Assembly: GCA_015039365.1 (NCBI GenBank)
Contig: WION01000044.1
Location: 124,001 to 188,000, forward strand
Source: Amanita rubescens
Taxonomy: Eukaryota; Basidiomycota; Agaricomycetes; Agaricales; Amanitaceae
Direction of reading: 5' to 3'
DNA: 64,000 bases
This document shows positions 37,887-49,810 of the stretch, piece after piece. Position numbers and translations under genes: made by a program. The number at the start of each line of letters is the position of its first letter. Within the stretch, counting starts at the first letter, position 1. The notes beneath the pieces were generated by a model. That model saw nothing but the letters and a program-made list of their open reading frames with translations, did no database searches and was not told the DNA's origin.

Positions 37887-40800
37887 TTAAGGTCTCCTCG
37901 GAATGTTCTAAGTTTTCCTCGGTTTCCCATGAATTGTCAGATGTCGGATAACCTTTCCATTTGACTAGAAATTGCCATTGGTTTCCTTTTCTTCGGTGTG
38001 AGATAATTGTCTCGATTTCGTATTCTTCTTTGTTATCTATAAGATCTGGGGTTGGTCTTGTAAAGTTTGGACCATGTGTTTCATTCTCGTGATAAGGTGT
38101 TAAGAGTGAAACATGAAAAACAGGGTGAATCTTCCATCTTGGGGGAAGTTCTAATTTTGCGGTGACAGGTCCTAAGATCTTTTCGATCTTGAATGGTCCT
38201 TCTCGTCTAGGGGAGAATTTTCTTATCTGTCCTGTTTTTAGATTTCTTGAGTCTAGCCATACTAGGTCTCCTTCTTTGAACGCGGGAGATTTTCCTTTAA
38301 CACGTTGAGTCATTAGCTGTCTAGCTAATTTGTGTGCGGCGAGAGCTTCATCTCGTATTTGCATTAGGACCTTGAAGTGGTCTTCAGCGGCGGTGTAACG
38401 AGCTGATTCCGGCTACGTTGGAACCGATCTCCAAAACCTTCCGAAGCTCCCCGAAGCACTCCGAGCCTATGCTCGATCCTGGAGGATGATCGTTTGTGTT
38501 TGGACGCATGCACAGGCCTCGGACTCGGTGCAGGATTCATCACATGGTCACCTCGTGCCTCCGTAGTATATATACCATTGTGTACGTAGTTGTAGTTAGC
38601 GAATTATCACCCCATTACTGCTCCGAGTTCGATTCCTTTCGTTCCCTTCGTTCCTCGGTGCTTCGGACACCTTCCACTCGTTCACCTTCGCATTCGGCAC
38701 CCTCTCTGCCTCTGAGGCACCCCCAGGACTGACCTCCGAAGCCCCTTTGGCCGAACGCACTTCCGCATCGGCCTTCTTCTGATCGTTTCAGCAGGTACAT
38801 TGATTCGCGGAAATGCTGTGGGGATAGCCACAGGTTCTATTCCAAACATGATTTCAAACAGAGTCATCTTGGTAGATGGGTGTATCCGTTGATTGTGCGC
38901 GAATTCTGCTAATGGCAGGTGATCTTTCCATTGTTTCGGATGATCAACACAGTATAGTTGGAGGTAGGTTTCTAGCTCCTGATTGAGTCGTTCCAATTCT
39001 CTGTCAGTTTGCGGATGAAAGGCGGTCGACTTTCTATGATTAATTCCGAAGATTTTGCTTCGAAAACTTTGGAGGTAAATTGTGGTCCTCTATCGGAAAT
39101 AAGGGTTGTCGGTAACCCATAACGTTTGTAAACGTCGTTGATGTAGGAATTGGCGGTATCCATAGCGGTGAAAGATTTTTTGCATGGTATGAATATTACG
39201 CCCTTTGTTAAGCCTTGATCGACCATGGTCAAAACAGAATCAAAACCGTCGATAATTGGCAGATCTGTGATGAAGTCCATAGAAACTTGTTTGAATGGGC
39301 GTGTGGTGTGGGATTTAATAGCCATCAAACCCGGTGTGATCGGATGTGTATTAACCTTCATTTGTTGACATAAGGCACAGCCTTTGACCCATTTAGATAC
39401 GGTCGTTGTCATTCCAGGCCAATAATAATCGCAGCGGATTAGCTCTAGTGTCTTTAATCGTCCAGGGTGACCCATAACTATGGGGTCGTGATGTGACTTG
39501 ATTATTTCATTTCGTAATTCTTCGTTTTGAGGTACATATACGTGTCCTTGATAACGAATGATGTCATTATCATTCTTCCAGTCATTAAACTTTGATCGGA
39601 GGGGTAATTTTCCGTGTTTAAGACCGTCGATTACAACTTTAGCAAATTTGTCTTGTGGCAATAATTCGATGATTTTATCTGCCCAAGATACGTTGATTGC
39701 GGCAATGACCATGTCGTCGGTAATTATGGTTTGTGGGATTTCTTTTGCTTTTGCTTCTTCTTCATTAATATGGTCAGGGCGTCTCGATAAAGCGTCTGCC
39801 TGAATAAGTTTTGATCCAGGGACGTGTTCTAATTTGATATCAAACTCCGTGATTTCTTGCCACCAACATGATTGTCTGGCGGTCATTTTCTGTGGGTGTT
39901 TATAATATGATAAATTCTTATGATCACAATGGATCATAATCGTGTGTGGGCTTCCTTTTAGAAGGTGTCTCCAGGTTTTGAAGGCTTTCTTTATTGCTAA
40001 TAACTCGCGATTGTATACTTGATATCTTTGTTCGGTATCGCTTAACCGGTGACTGATAAATCCACATGGGTGCAGTTCTCCATCAGATCCCCGTTGTTTT
40101 AGGACGGCTCCTACCGCCCAGTTTGATGCATCGGTCTCTAACAAAAATGGTTTCGTCGGATCTGGCATAACTAGAACCGGTTCTTCTAGGAATTTCTCCT
40201 TTAATGTGTCAAATGCATTCTGACACTCTGCATCCCATTGGAAGGGAACTGTTTTCTTTGTGAGTTCTGTGAGTGGAGCCACTATTTCGGCATAATTTCC
40301 TATAAATTTCCTGTAAAAGTTCGTGAACCCTAGAAATGACCGGATTTGTTTAACGGTTTTCGGTTCAGGCCATTTGCTGATTCCAGCGAGTTTTACGGGG
40401 TCCATCATGATCTTTCCTTCTTTAATGATCATCCCAAGGAATTCAACTTCTTTGGCGACAAATTTGCATTTTTCTAATTTGAGGAATAGGTCATTTTCTT
40501 TTAGCCGTTGCAAGACTTGCTGAGTGCGCTCCCTTGTTTCTGCCTTGTTCGCTCCATATATCAACATGTCGTCAATGTAGACGACTAGCCATCCTTCGGC
40601 TATCATGTCACGGAAGTATTCATTTATCATTGTTTGAAATGTTGACGGTGAATTGCATAATCCAAAAAGCATTACGGTAGGTTTGAAGAGACCACGGTTC
40701 ATTGTAAACGTGGCCTTCCATTTGTCGCCTTTCTTTATTCGCACATTATTGTAACCCCATCAGAGGTCTAACTTGGAGAAATATTTCGCTTTTCGTAGTT

Positions 40801-41830
40801 TTAATAATAAATCGGATACCAGAGGAAGGGGATAGGCGTTCCGTTTTGTCCAGCTATTGATGTATCGGTAATCTTGGCAAGGTCTCAACTCTCCTTTTTC
40901 TTTTTTTGCAATGTAGAAGAAAGGAGACGCTTGCGGAGATTGTGATGGTCAAATATATCCTTTTTTGAGTTGTTCGTCAACCCATTTATTCATTAGCTGT
41001 TCTTCATGAATTGATAATGGGTAATTCTTTGCCACTTTAGGTTTAAACCCTTCCTTTAGATCTATCGCATGATCCCATTGTCGTGTAATTGGAAATCGTT
41101 CCAATGTCTGTTTATCAAAAACTTTTCTCCATTTGTCATATTCAGGGGGTAATTCTACTTTTGTAGATTTATCTTCATGTTCATGTGCGAGTGCTTGAGA
41201 CGCTGACGTTTTTGCTTGGATCCAAAGGTGATCAGTCTCAGGATCTTCGTCTTCATCTGCGTCTAGTTCTTCTTCTTTATGGATATATTGAAGGTACATT
41301 TCAGTTTCTTCGTCATGATCAAACATAGTTTCTTCTTCCGGATCAATCTTCCTATCCTCGGGGAACCTAACTGTTCCTTCAGACCAATCTATTCTGGGGT
41401 TGATTTCTCGGAGCCAAGGTAATCCTAATATCAGTCGTTGATCACCTAGTCATGTGACATAAAACCAGTCTCTAAACCGGTTGTCTTCGATGTTATAGCT
41501 TATCTGGATTTTATACCATATATCTCCAGACTTGTTGTTTGTTCCATCCACATTTTGCACTGGGATGGGTTTCTTTAGGCGAGTGATTTTGTTCCAATCG
41601 ACAAGTGAACTATCGATGAATTTTCCTTGCGCGCCTGAGTCGATAAGAGCTTTGGTTTCAGCAGTTTTCAGATTCGAACATTGGGAGATGGGAATGGTGA
41701 TTTTATTTCTGGACATAGATGTTATTGTTACACCATTTATACATAACTGTTCGTCTTCAGAGACGACAGACGCTGATTCATTGTCATCTCGCTCTAAAAA
41801 CCCTTCTTGTTCAACCTTCGGCGGGCGCTG
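37813..41830 (-). pseudogene. pol of element 1 (protease, RT, RNase H, integrase, chromodomain)
   Basis: Protease motif ALIDSGAQGKFID near 41640. The RT part starts around 41050, with catalytic YIDD at 40569-40580 inside the longest open segment (40744-38972, 590 residues). RNase H begins near 40130 (LLETDASNWAVGAVL). The integrase zinc finger is HHDPIVMGHPGRLKTL...CALCQQMK, with a DDE core containing MDFITDLP and SDRGPQF. The chromodomain reads YEIETIISHRRKGNQWQFLV and KWKGYPTSDNSWETEENLEH (38060-37870). TGA stops replace Arg codons near 41452, 40947 and 40762. A 400-bp solo LTR splits it between integrase and chromodomain. Confidence 0.9.
38394..38793 (+). mobile_element. 400-bp TG...CA insertion (probable solo LTR) inside element 1 pol
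   Basis: Element 2 is uninterrupted at the equivalent place (near 55650). The insert starts TGTAACGAGC and ends TTTCAGCA, is exactly 400 bp, has TATATA at 38564-38570, and is unlike the LTRs of elements 1 and 2. No clear target duplication is visible (GGCGG left, GGTAC right), so the LTR call rests on termini and size. Its orientation is assigned from the TATA box only. Confidence 0.6.
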
Positions 41831-43645
41831 ATACGCAGCGAGCGCACTCAACCACAAACCAAACCCAACTAACACCTGAAGTGCAGTGGCACCCTCTTAG
41901 TGCAGGGAACCGAAGGTAAAAGAAGGGATCGAAGAGGATTGAACGACGGTCGAAGTTTGCTTTTGTTTTGCGAGTCCAGGAGATTTCTCAGACGCCTCGT
42001 AAAGTAGTATTTGATTGAATAAGCAGTAGAGGATGAGTGTGGCAAGGAGGGGAACCTAAGATAATCGAAATCGCAGCTAAATGAAGAAACTCGAACTTCT
42101 AGAACGCAGTGAATCGCAGAAAGAACTAAAAACCGCAGTAAGACGCAATTGCAGGACTCAAAGGACGCAACTCTGGACGCAGTGAACTTGATACTAGCTT
42201 CAAATTTTGACTCTGAGGGAAAAGGGGAAGGAAAAATCTATTTCTCTGTCTATCTAAGACAGAATATATATGTTAGTTTATTTTTAGTTAGGCTAAAGTA
42301 AAAGGGAATGGAATAGGTAGCTAAGTAAGTGTCGTGCCGACGAGCACGCGCCGATATTCTATATAGAGAAGGGACTTTGTGAGTGTAAAGTAAAAGAAAT
42401 CGAAAAGAAACGAAATAAAAGGAAATCTATGCGACGACCGCGGCGCTGACGTTGAGCTCCGAGAAGTGGACTTGAGGATAGCCTAGAATGACGATGGACA
42501 CTTGACGATACTTGCGCGCTGAGCGGAAAGCGAGACAATGCTGAAATACAGGGGAAATGAACCTTTGCGAAGATGACCGAACTTCTTTTAGGCTCGGATG
42601 TATTCGTTCTGGAGTCTTTCTACCTCTGGATGATTAAGTAAATCGCGCGGGATGTCGACAACATGCCAGGTAGTCAGGCAAGGGTAGATACAGGGTGCTG
42701 GGACGAGCTGGGGGAATATGTCTCCTTTTCTGGTCATGAGGAGGTAGTGGGTGTGGCATCGGTCGATAATGGGCCACCGTGATCGATCTCCAGTCCTCGT
42801 CCTGCGATATGTGGCCTATGGATAACCCTATGAACTAGCTGTCCGCGCCCTAGGTGGATGGTACTCTGGTTGCCTTGCTCAAGACCGAAATACTCGACGC
42901 GATTGATAAGGTCGAGCTCAAATCCGTTTCTTTGCCGATCCTCCGCGCTCTGCTCCGGCTCTTCCATCCATCTCCTATGCCTTATCTCATCGCCGGTACT
43001 TGGGGGGACTGTAGCATGGAACTCTCCTCCTACTAGCGGGGATGCCGAAAGCCATCTAGATTGGCTGAATATAGCTCCTAGCAAATGATACCAGTCGCCA
43101 CACCTTCTGTTAAACGAGGGGTACATGCTCCCATAGGGATACGCTGGCTCTTGCAAGCTTTGTATCGGCACGTCGTCTCCTTCTCGGAACAGGGGGTACT
43201 CGGGTGGAGGCGTCGAAAGCCGCTCGATAAGAGGCCGTGCTCTATCGCCGTTCTCCTGGATCGCGTCGTTAGCTGAGAGTGCTGGGGAACTCATCTGGGA
43301 AGAAGGGGAAAGCGTCAAGAGCGACGCTATTCAATCCGAGTCCTCTTTTTCCATGCCGCGTGATTCCGAGGTTGCCGAGGATGATCGCTGATGCGCCTTT
43401 TGATGCTCCTTGCCGATCCTGCCTTGGATGAGTCATGGTCCGCAACTCCACGTGATCCAAATGCTCCGACACGCCTAAGGCCTAGGGCTTGAACATAATC
43501 GAACCTGTCGCCCTTCTTTTGAGTTCGATCTTCCTTTCCTGCTTCGGTCCGCTTCGGCAATCGTCCTATTGCTTCGGTAGGTCTTCTATTATGCGCGTTT
43601 TCTCCGTCCAGCCGCTCCTCCAGTCCATCAGCACTACGTGGTAAT
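41818..43645 (-). mobile_element. Foreign retroelement segment embedded between gag and protease of element 1
   Basis: Sequence absent from a normal Ty3 gag-pol joins YEKWQKHYHVV to VEQEGFLERDD. It holds, on the minus strand, a broken segment with LRRVGAFGSRGVADHDS, an ORF at 43318-42734 (MTLSPSSQMSSPALSANDAI...GDWYHLLGAIFSQSRWLSA), then a 600-bp LTR-like unit (41901-42500, TGTCCATCG to TTCCCTGCA with a TATATA box), then ~83 bp of leader-like DNA. The same LTR and leader sit at the same pol position in element 2. Function unknown. Confidence 0.6.
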
Positions 43646-43719
43646 GTTTTTGCCATTTCTCGTATGACGGCAATTCTTTGGTCTTCGTCATTTTCGTCAT
43701 CAGAACTTTCACTTGACGA

Positions 43720-45420
43720 ACTACTGTCGTCTTCGTTGCTATCTGCATCTAGTGCTCAGATTCGTCGTCCTTTTCCTTTCCCTTCATTGCAGTTATTATT
43801 TCGTCCGTGTGGTTTTCCTCGAAATTGTCCTTTCGGTGCTGCCCTTCCTCCTGATTTCCCAAGTTTTTGTCGTTTCTTTTTGGGATTAGGGCAGTCCGAG
43901 ATTAAGTGTCCTGTGTTTCCGCATCCATAGCATGTGGCAGTTTTAACCCAATCCATGGAGGTTTCCGCAATCTGCATTTGTCGTGTTTGTCGATTTAATT
44001 CCAACATGGCTTCGTCGACTTCCATTTTGTTGTCAAGGTCTTTAGTTTGGCCAAAAGTAGAGAATAACGTGTTCGCCACTTCTATGTCAAGGATATGAGT
44101 TTGTAATGATTTATAGGTCGTCGGGGCACCTCCTAGCCGTAGTTTTTCTCATAAGGTGTTTGGTAATCCCAAAACTAGGAGATGACATTTTGTTGTATCA
44201 TCGGTGACTTTAGCTAAATTAAGATCTCGGTCGATGCGCGCGATGTATTGATTGATTGATTGCTTTGGGAGTTTTTTCCATGTGAGTAATCTGTGCATAG
44301 CTAGTCCTGGTTCGTCTACTTGTCCCCAATCTTCTTTTAGTTCTTTAACGAAAGTGTTGTAGTCAGTGTATTTTGTCGTTTCAGCATCATATTCAGCTAT
44401 TTTGTTATCACGCCATTGTTGAGCATTGCTGTTGATATGATACATAATAAACTGTATTTTGTCTTGGGCATTTGTCATCTTATTCATTTTCATGAATAAT
44501 TCAGCTTTCGCTAAGAACGGATTGAGATATTTTCGATCTCCTTCAAACGGTTTAGGCAGTTTGATCTTCGGTAGATCTGACCTTGGTTCAGTCCGGGGTC
44601 CTGATCCACTCATATCTCATTCTTTTCCTTTCCTAGAGGGAAATGGATTGATTGGTGGAGTAAACAAGTATGGAAAAGTGACAGGGGGTAACGGTGCAGG
44701 TTGTGCGGCTTCGAGTTTTGGTTCGGTTATAAGGGATAGGGAAGCGATGAGTTGAGCTGAGGTTTTGTCTTCAACTCATTGTTCTACTGTGGGTATAACA
44801 ACGTCTTCAGTTCCAGGTGTGTATTCGAGTTTATCCTGGGATTCTTCTTCTTTTTCTTCTTCAGAAAAAGGGTTTTTGTCGTCTTCTTTATTGGACTCTC
44901 CTGACGGGTCGGCGCTTTCTCAGTAATGAACCTGTGGTGATGCGAGTGGGGTTTCTTGTTCAGTGATTTCTGGTTCGTTTGCTTTCTTCCAATGTTGTAG
45001 TGCGGTTCGTGATAACTCCTCTTTTCCTCCAATGAAGGGTTCTCCTTCAAAGTATTCGTCTCTGATATAGTACGGTTCTTCTCCTTTTTCCAATTCAGTG
45101 GTGTACCAACGTTTATTCTTTTGTTCATAGGCAAGCTTTCGTTCGTTTAGGTATAATCCTCCTTCGAATGCGAAAGATTGATTCGGTGGTCTACCGAGTT
45201 TTTGCTTTACCCAAAACTGGTGACCTGGTACGGGTTCTCCTGAAGCGGTATAACACCAACCGTTTTCTCGTTTATCCCAGTGAATGGAGTGTTCGTTAAG
45301 ATAATAGCGATTATCAATGGGATTTCTTTTGGCGTTATTCGGAGGGGTACTTTTAGATTGTCGTGGAGCAATGATGAATGAGGGGAGGTGAGAGCATTAA
45401 AGCTATCGTGCTCGGAGAGG
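43720..45420 (-). pseudogene. gag of element 1
   Basis: Leader-proximal acidic region (45400-44620), then a capsid-like domain starting MSGSGPRTEPRSDLPKIKLP with FLAKAELFMKMNK and RLLTWKKLPKQSINQYIARI (44613-44149). A TGA follows at 44146-44148 where element 2 has CGA. Next comes a CCHC zinc knuckle, CYGCGNTGHLISDC (43891-43932), and a basic GRAAPKGQFRGKPHGRNN tail. The first part is broken by several stops. Structural protein that packages element RNA. Confidence 0.8.
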
Positions 45421-45432
45421 AGTCTAGTTTTA
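45421..45432 (-). other. Self-priming primer-binding site of element 1
   Basis: TAAAACTAGACT (minus strand) directly follows the LTR. It is the perfect complement of AGTCTAGTTTTA inside the LTR about 33 nt after the TATA box. This arrangement matches the Tf1/sushi self-priming mechanism. Confidence 0.75.
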
Positions 45433-45433
45433 T

Positions 45434-45843
45434 TGTTACGTTTGTCCATTCACTGATAAGTCAAGCCTATCAGGCACCGTAGGTTCCTCAAGGGAGTTCC
45501 GGCACTTAAGAACGTTCAAAGAATAGAGGTGTTATTGGATAAGTCCTCAAGGGAGCTTAGACGATAACGAGACAGATTTTGACTGTTAAAACTAGACTGA
45601 GGTCTAGTCGTATATTTGCGTAGTTTATATAGTACAAGGTATATACGCAAATATAGTAAGTAGGACTGCATGTGATAATGAAACGGTTTACATGTGATAA
45701 TCGACATGCATGTGATAAAATGGAATAGCATATGATAAACGATGAATGTTCCAGAAGGAACACATATGCAATCAATGACATAAGAAAGATGACATAGATG
45801 ATAAGATAAAGAAAAAGATAGGCCATGACGTACGTTTGTAACA
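45434..45843 (-). repeat. 5' LTR of element 1 (410 bp)
   Basis: On the minus strand it starts TGTTACAAACGTACG and ends GGACAAACGTAACA. It has a TATATAAA box and the inferred start of R, AGTCTAGTTTTA (complement at 45587-45598), 33 nt downstream. Nearly identical to the element 2 LTR. Confidence 0.92.
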
Positions 45844-45845
45844 AT

Positions 45846-46619
45846 TAGTGTTTAAAAGTCCGGTCCAGTCTGGTCTTTTGCATCATTTTTGGTGCAACCG
45901 GACCTGGACCGGTCTTTCAATTTTGCTATTTCAGGCAACCGGACCAAAACCGGTATGGACCAGTTGCCAATGGTTGTGAGTAAAATGGCAACCAGTTCAG
46001 GACTGGTCTTTATTTGGACCGGTCCAGAACTGGTGGTGACCGGTTGCAACTGATATTTTTCTTGCATATTGTTACACATGATAATATAAAATAGTAAAGA
46101 AATAGTGAAAATACTCCGCCAATCACAGTGTTGTCATTGGCGGAGGATTTCTACCATTTTTCTCATGTATTGTCACACACAATAATGTAAAGACTAGTAA
46201 AAAATAGTAAAAATACTCCGCCAATCACAGCATTGTCATTGGCAGAGTATTTTCACTGCTTTTCTCACATATTGTCACACCATTATCAGCAGATAAAAAT
46301 AGAAAAAAGCTCCGCCCATTGTGGTATTGCCATCGGCGGAGTATTTTTATATTTTTCTCACATGCCAATCCAATTTTAGCCCAACAACATCCAAACATTT
46401 CAGTCTGCATCCACCCCCCTGGCCTCTCCAATTATTGAGTTAAAAGACTGGTTGCAACCGGTCTGCAACCGGTCTTTGACTTCTGGTCAAAACAGGCAAC
46501 TGGCAACCGGACCAACCCAGATTTGGCAAGACCGGCAACCGCAGTCTGGTTGTAACTGTTATCGGTCCGGTCCAGTTGCCAGTCTTTTTAAAAAGTTGCA
46601 ACTGGACTTTGAAACACTA
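45846..46619. mobile_element. ACCGGT-rich hAT-like MITE with 8-bp target duplication
   Basis: Ends are TAGTGTTTAAAAGTCC and, at the right, the imperfect complement (GGACTTTGAAACACTA). The duplication ATAGTCAT lies at 35382-35389 and 46620-46627, because element 1 later inserted at the MITE's first bases. TAG-type ends and an 8-bp duplication fit hAT. Both arms are dense in ACCGGT/AACCGGTC words. The centre holds three tandem hairpins. No coding capacity. Confidence 0.75.
46114..46343. repeat. Three tandem hairpins (CTCCGCCAAT / ATTGGCGGAG)
   Basis: Imperfect inverted repeats of about 32 nt at 46114-46145, 46216-46247 and 46310-46343, spaced about 100 nt apart. They are separated by similar AT-rich linkers containing TTTTCTCA and TATTGTCACAC. 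Stem bases such as CTCCGCC and GGCGGAG are kept in all three, while loops vary. Confidence 0.8.
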
Positions 46620-46627
46620 ATAGTCAT

Positions 46628-46672
46628 GCATGTGATAAAAGTAAATGGCATATGTATGATAAGCGACGAATG
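46628..46672 (-). repeat. Old LTR, right part
   Basis: Collinear continuation of 35112-35389: GCATGTGATAAAAG followed by CATATG..GATAAGCGACGAATG corresponds to the segment in intact LTRs near 45708-45748. It is cut at 46673 by fragment C of the TIR element family. Confidence 0.7.
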
Positions 46673-47047
46673 CAACACTTTACCTCCCCCACATGTCCTT
46701 GTGGACTCCTTGTGGACTCCCAGACTCCTCAGGACTCCTCAGGACTCCCTGTAGACTCCTGATAAATTGACATAAAATGCCAGGAGTGGACAAGGACTCC
46801 TTGTGGACTCCTTGTTCACTCCCTGTTCACTCCTCATTGACTGCAAAAAAGCGAAAAATGCCAGGAGTCATCCCACAAGGAGTGGACCAGGAGTCCCTGT
46901 GGAGTCCTGCTCACTCCTGGTTCAAAGTAAAAAAGTAGTAAGTAAAAATTGCAAGGACTGGACAGGAGTCCCTGTGGAGTCCTGCTCACTCCCTGCTCAC
47001 TTGTCATCACTGTAACAATGGCAACAGAAATCTGTTGCACTACAATG
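46673..47047 (+). mobile_element. Fragment C of the 2.76-kb TIR element family
   Basis: Matches the first ~365 bp of copy A (CAACACTTTACC to GCACTACAATG) with a 10-bp extra GGACTCCTCA unit. It ends exactly where copy B begins, so only the left end is present. No target duplication is found. Confidence 0.8.
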
Positions 47048-49810
47048 GAGGTCTTTACCTTCCCCCACGCGTTCCTTGTAGACTCCTGAGGACTCCTGGC
47101 TCACTCCCGGGAATTCCCGGGAATTCCTGGGACTCCAGAGGGACTCCCACCTCCCTGGAAGACCCCTCATCCCAGCCAAAATGTACCGGGAGTGAGCTGG
47201 GACTCCTGGTAGACTCCTGGTAGACTCCCAGGACTCCTCTGGACTCCCTGTATGAGGAGTCCACAAGGAGTGTAAGGACTCCTTGTTTCATTCCTGTTTA
47301 TGTGGTCATGTGACATGACCAGTTGGTCTGTGCGCAGGCCCACAGGTATATAAGGAGGGGGCATCTGGCACATATCCCCCAGCACCCCCTCGGGAAAAGG
47401 GGGGGTAGTGGAGATAAGATTAGATAGATAGATAGATGATAGGCAGCTTAAGTAATATGATGGCCTAGATAAGATAAGATAAAATATAACAAAATTAAAA
47501 TTTCCTTTTATAGAAGTGTGACATTATGTAATATGTGACTGTGACAAAAAAGATGTGCCTAGCTTTTGTGATTCAGAATATGCAACAATCATAATGCCAA
47601 ATAAAGTCAAACATGAGATATTTGCAAAATACATTTTCAAACATAGCTTTGAAAAAAATCAAAAAAATCAAAAAAATTCTCAAAAATCCCAAGAAATCAA
47701 GTGATCACATCTGTACAAGAATTGCAGTGCCAAATGCTGCCAAACTCAAGATACTTGCAAAGTACTGTTTTGAACACCAGTCTTTTGAACCTGATCTGAT
47801 TTTCTGATTGCCTGACTTGTGCTGGAACACTGGTTGTCTGATGGTGATGATCTGACAGTGTCTGAAACACTGGTTGTCTGTTGTCTGATATTAACTGATG
47901 ACATCTGATTGTCAGACAATCAAACAACCAGTTCCAAGGCTGAATGAAATGAGGCTCCATCTTATAAGAGCTGAGCCCTGTGATGTTTTGTAACACAACT
48001 TTAAGATGGCAGCAATTTCCATGTACAAACACCATGCACATAACAAAGATGATCAGGAAGAATGGGCCTTGGATTTGCTGCTTTGCATCCCATACCCTCC
48101 AAGTGTCCCAGCACCAGTCAGGCAATCAGGAATCAGACACCATCAGATGTCAGATTTTTGGCATGTTTTCTGATGCTACTCCAAACCATTGCACATTGAA
48201 GTCACTGCAACTGACTTCCAGCACTTCCAGTCACTCATAGCCACCAGCAACCCCAACTTCCTAAAACTGACCAAACTTGATCATCACCAGACACCCCTCC
48301 TAAATTGACTTTGCAGGTGGTCACACATGGAGTGGCAAAACCAAAAGACAAACAGACTTTTTGCATTTACATTTTAGCTTATTTAGTTTGGCATCATAAT
48401 TCTTGCATGTCCTTGATCACATGGGACATTTTCAAGATTATTTTCAGACTTTACAATTTCCTCACACTCACATCTGAAAAGGTCTTTTGCAAATATTTCA
48501 AGTACTTGGCATTATTTGGTCTTACAATAAGTCCTATATGACCTGGATCATATGAATTTTCAGGTTTTTATTGCAAGTATAAACATTGCCAAACAACATG
48601 CATGCCCACCTGAAATTTGGAAAGCAGCATGAAATTGCACATGAGTGTAAAGTACTGGTGATGTCAGTCTACTTACATAGGATGTGTTAGGTTTGTTCGT
48701 TCACTGATAAGTCAAGCCTATCAGGCACCGTAGGTTCCTCAAGGGAGTTCCGGCACTTAAGAACGTTCAAGGAATAAGAGTGTTATCGGATAAGTCCTCA
48801 AGGGAGCTTATACGATAACGAGACAGATTTTGACTGTTAAAACTAGACTGAGGTCTAGTCGTATATTTGCGTAGTTTATATAGTACAAGGTATATACGCA
48901 AATATAGTAAGTAGGAATGCATGTGATAATGAAACAGCTACATGTGATAATGGAACGGTTTACATGTGATAATCGACATGCATGTGATAAAATAAAATAG
49001 CATATGATAAACGATGAATGTTCCAGAAGGAACACATATGCAATCAATGACATAGGAGGGATGACATAGATGATAAGATAAGAAAAAGATAGGCCATGAC
49101 GTACGTTTGTAACAGGATGCAATAGGAATGGCTGGGAATGAGTGGGAATCCTGATGGATTAAGTTTCAATGAAGATATGACTCAGTTACATGTGTGCCTT
49201 CAATACACAGGCATGTGAACATTGAATGCCTTACTAGGTGGTTATGAGCAAATACTGAAAAGGATGATTAGCAGCAATTTTGTCTGGTTCCTGCATATTA
49301 CATTGACTGACAATCAGAGCAGGAAAAAAGTGGGCCACAGGTGGATGGTGATGATGATAGTGGTGGTGATGGTGTTGGTATTGATTGGTGCAGATGATGT
49401 TTTTAAATGGTTTGTACTAAGTTATTTAGATTCACTGTTATGTAGCATTGTAGTGCAACAGATTTCTGTTGCCATTGTTACAGTAATGACAAGTGAGCAG
49501 GGAGTGAGCAGGACTCCACAGGGACTCCTGTCCAGTCCTTGCAATTTTACTTACTACTTTTTTGCTTTGAACCAGGAGTGAGCAGGACTCCACAGGGACT
49601 CCTGGTCCACTCCTTGTGGGATGACTCCTGGCATTTTTTGCTTTTTTGCAGTCAATGAGGAGTGAACAGGGAGTGAACAAGGAGTCCACAAGGAGTCCTT
49701 GTCCACTCCTGGCATTTTATGTCAATTTATCAGGAGTCTACAGGGAGTCCTGAGGAGTCCGGGAGTCCACAAGGAGTCCACAAGGACACGTGGGGGAGGG
49801 TAAAGTGTTG
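47048..49810 (-). mobile_element. TIR element copy B (2,763 bp), inverted twin of copy A
   Basis: Same length as copy A and nearly identical along the parts compared, in reverse orientation: GAGGTCTTTACC at the left, GGTAAAGTGTTG at the right. It contains the same solo LTR at the same site (48685-49114, duplication GGATG). Flanks differ (CTACAATG left, CTATATTT right), so a simple target duplication is missing and the junction with fragment C and the LTR of element 2 has been rearranged. Confidence 0.87.
48680..49119 (-). mobile_element. Solo LTR (430 bp) inside copy B
   Basis: Runs 48685-49114 with 5-bp duplication GGATG at 48680-48684 and 49115-49119. It is the reverse-complement equivalent of 25646-26075, so the LTR was present before copies A and B separated. 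Confidence 0.9.

Larger units (their letters stand above)
35388..45848 (-). mobile_element. Ty3/gypsy chromovirus element 1 (minus strand), defective
   Basis: The element is 35393-45843, flanked by the 5-bp duplication ATTAG (35388-35392, 45844-45848). Order on the minus strand: 5' LTR, self-priming PBS, gag with zinc knuckle, a foreign LTR module (41818-43645), protease, RT-RNase H-integrase-chromodomain, ORF3, truncated 3' LTR. Defects are in-frame TGAs at former CGA codons, a nested 400-bp solo LTR in integrase (38394-38793), a small disruption near 39040, and a deletion at about 35692 that removes the polypurine tract and ~110 bp of the 3' LTR. It is not autonomous. Confidence 0.92.

Noticed and set aside
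27713..47047. Inversion caused by recombination between copies A and B
   Set aside because: Copy A keeps a perfect target duplication and restores a host reading frame, which an A-B crossover would have scrambled.
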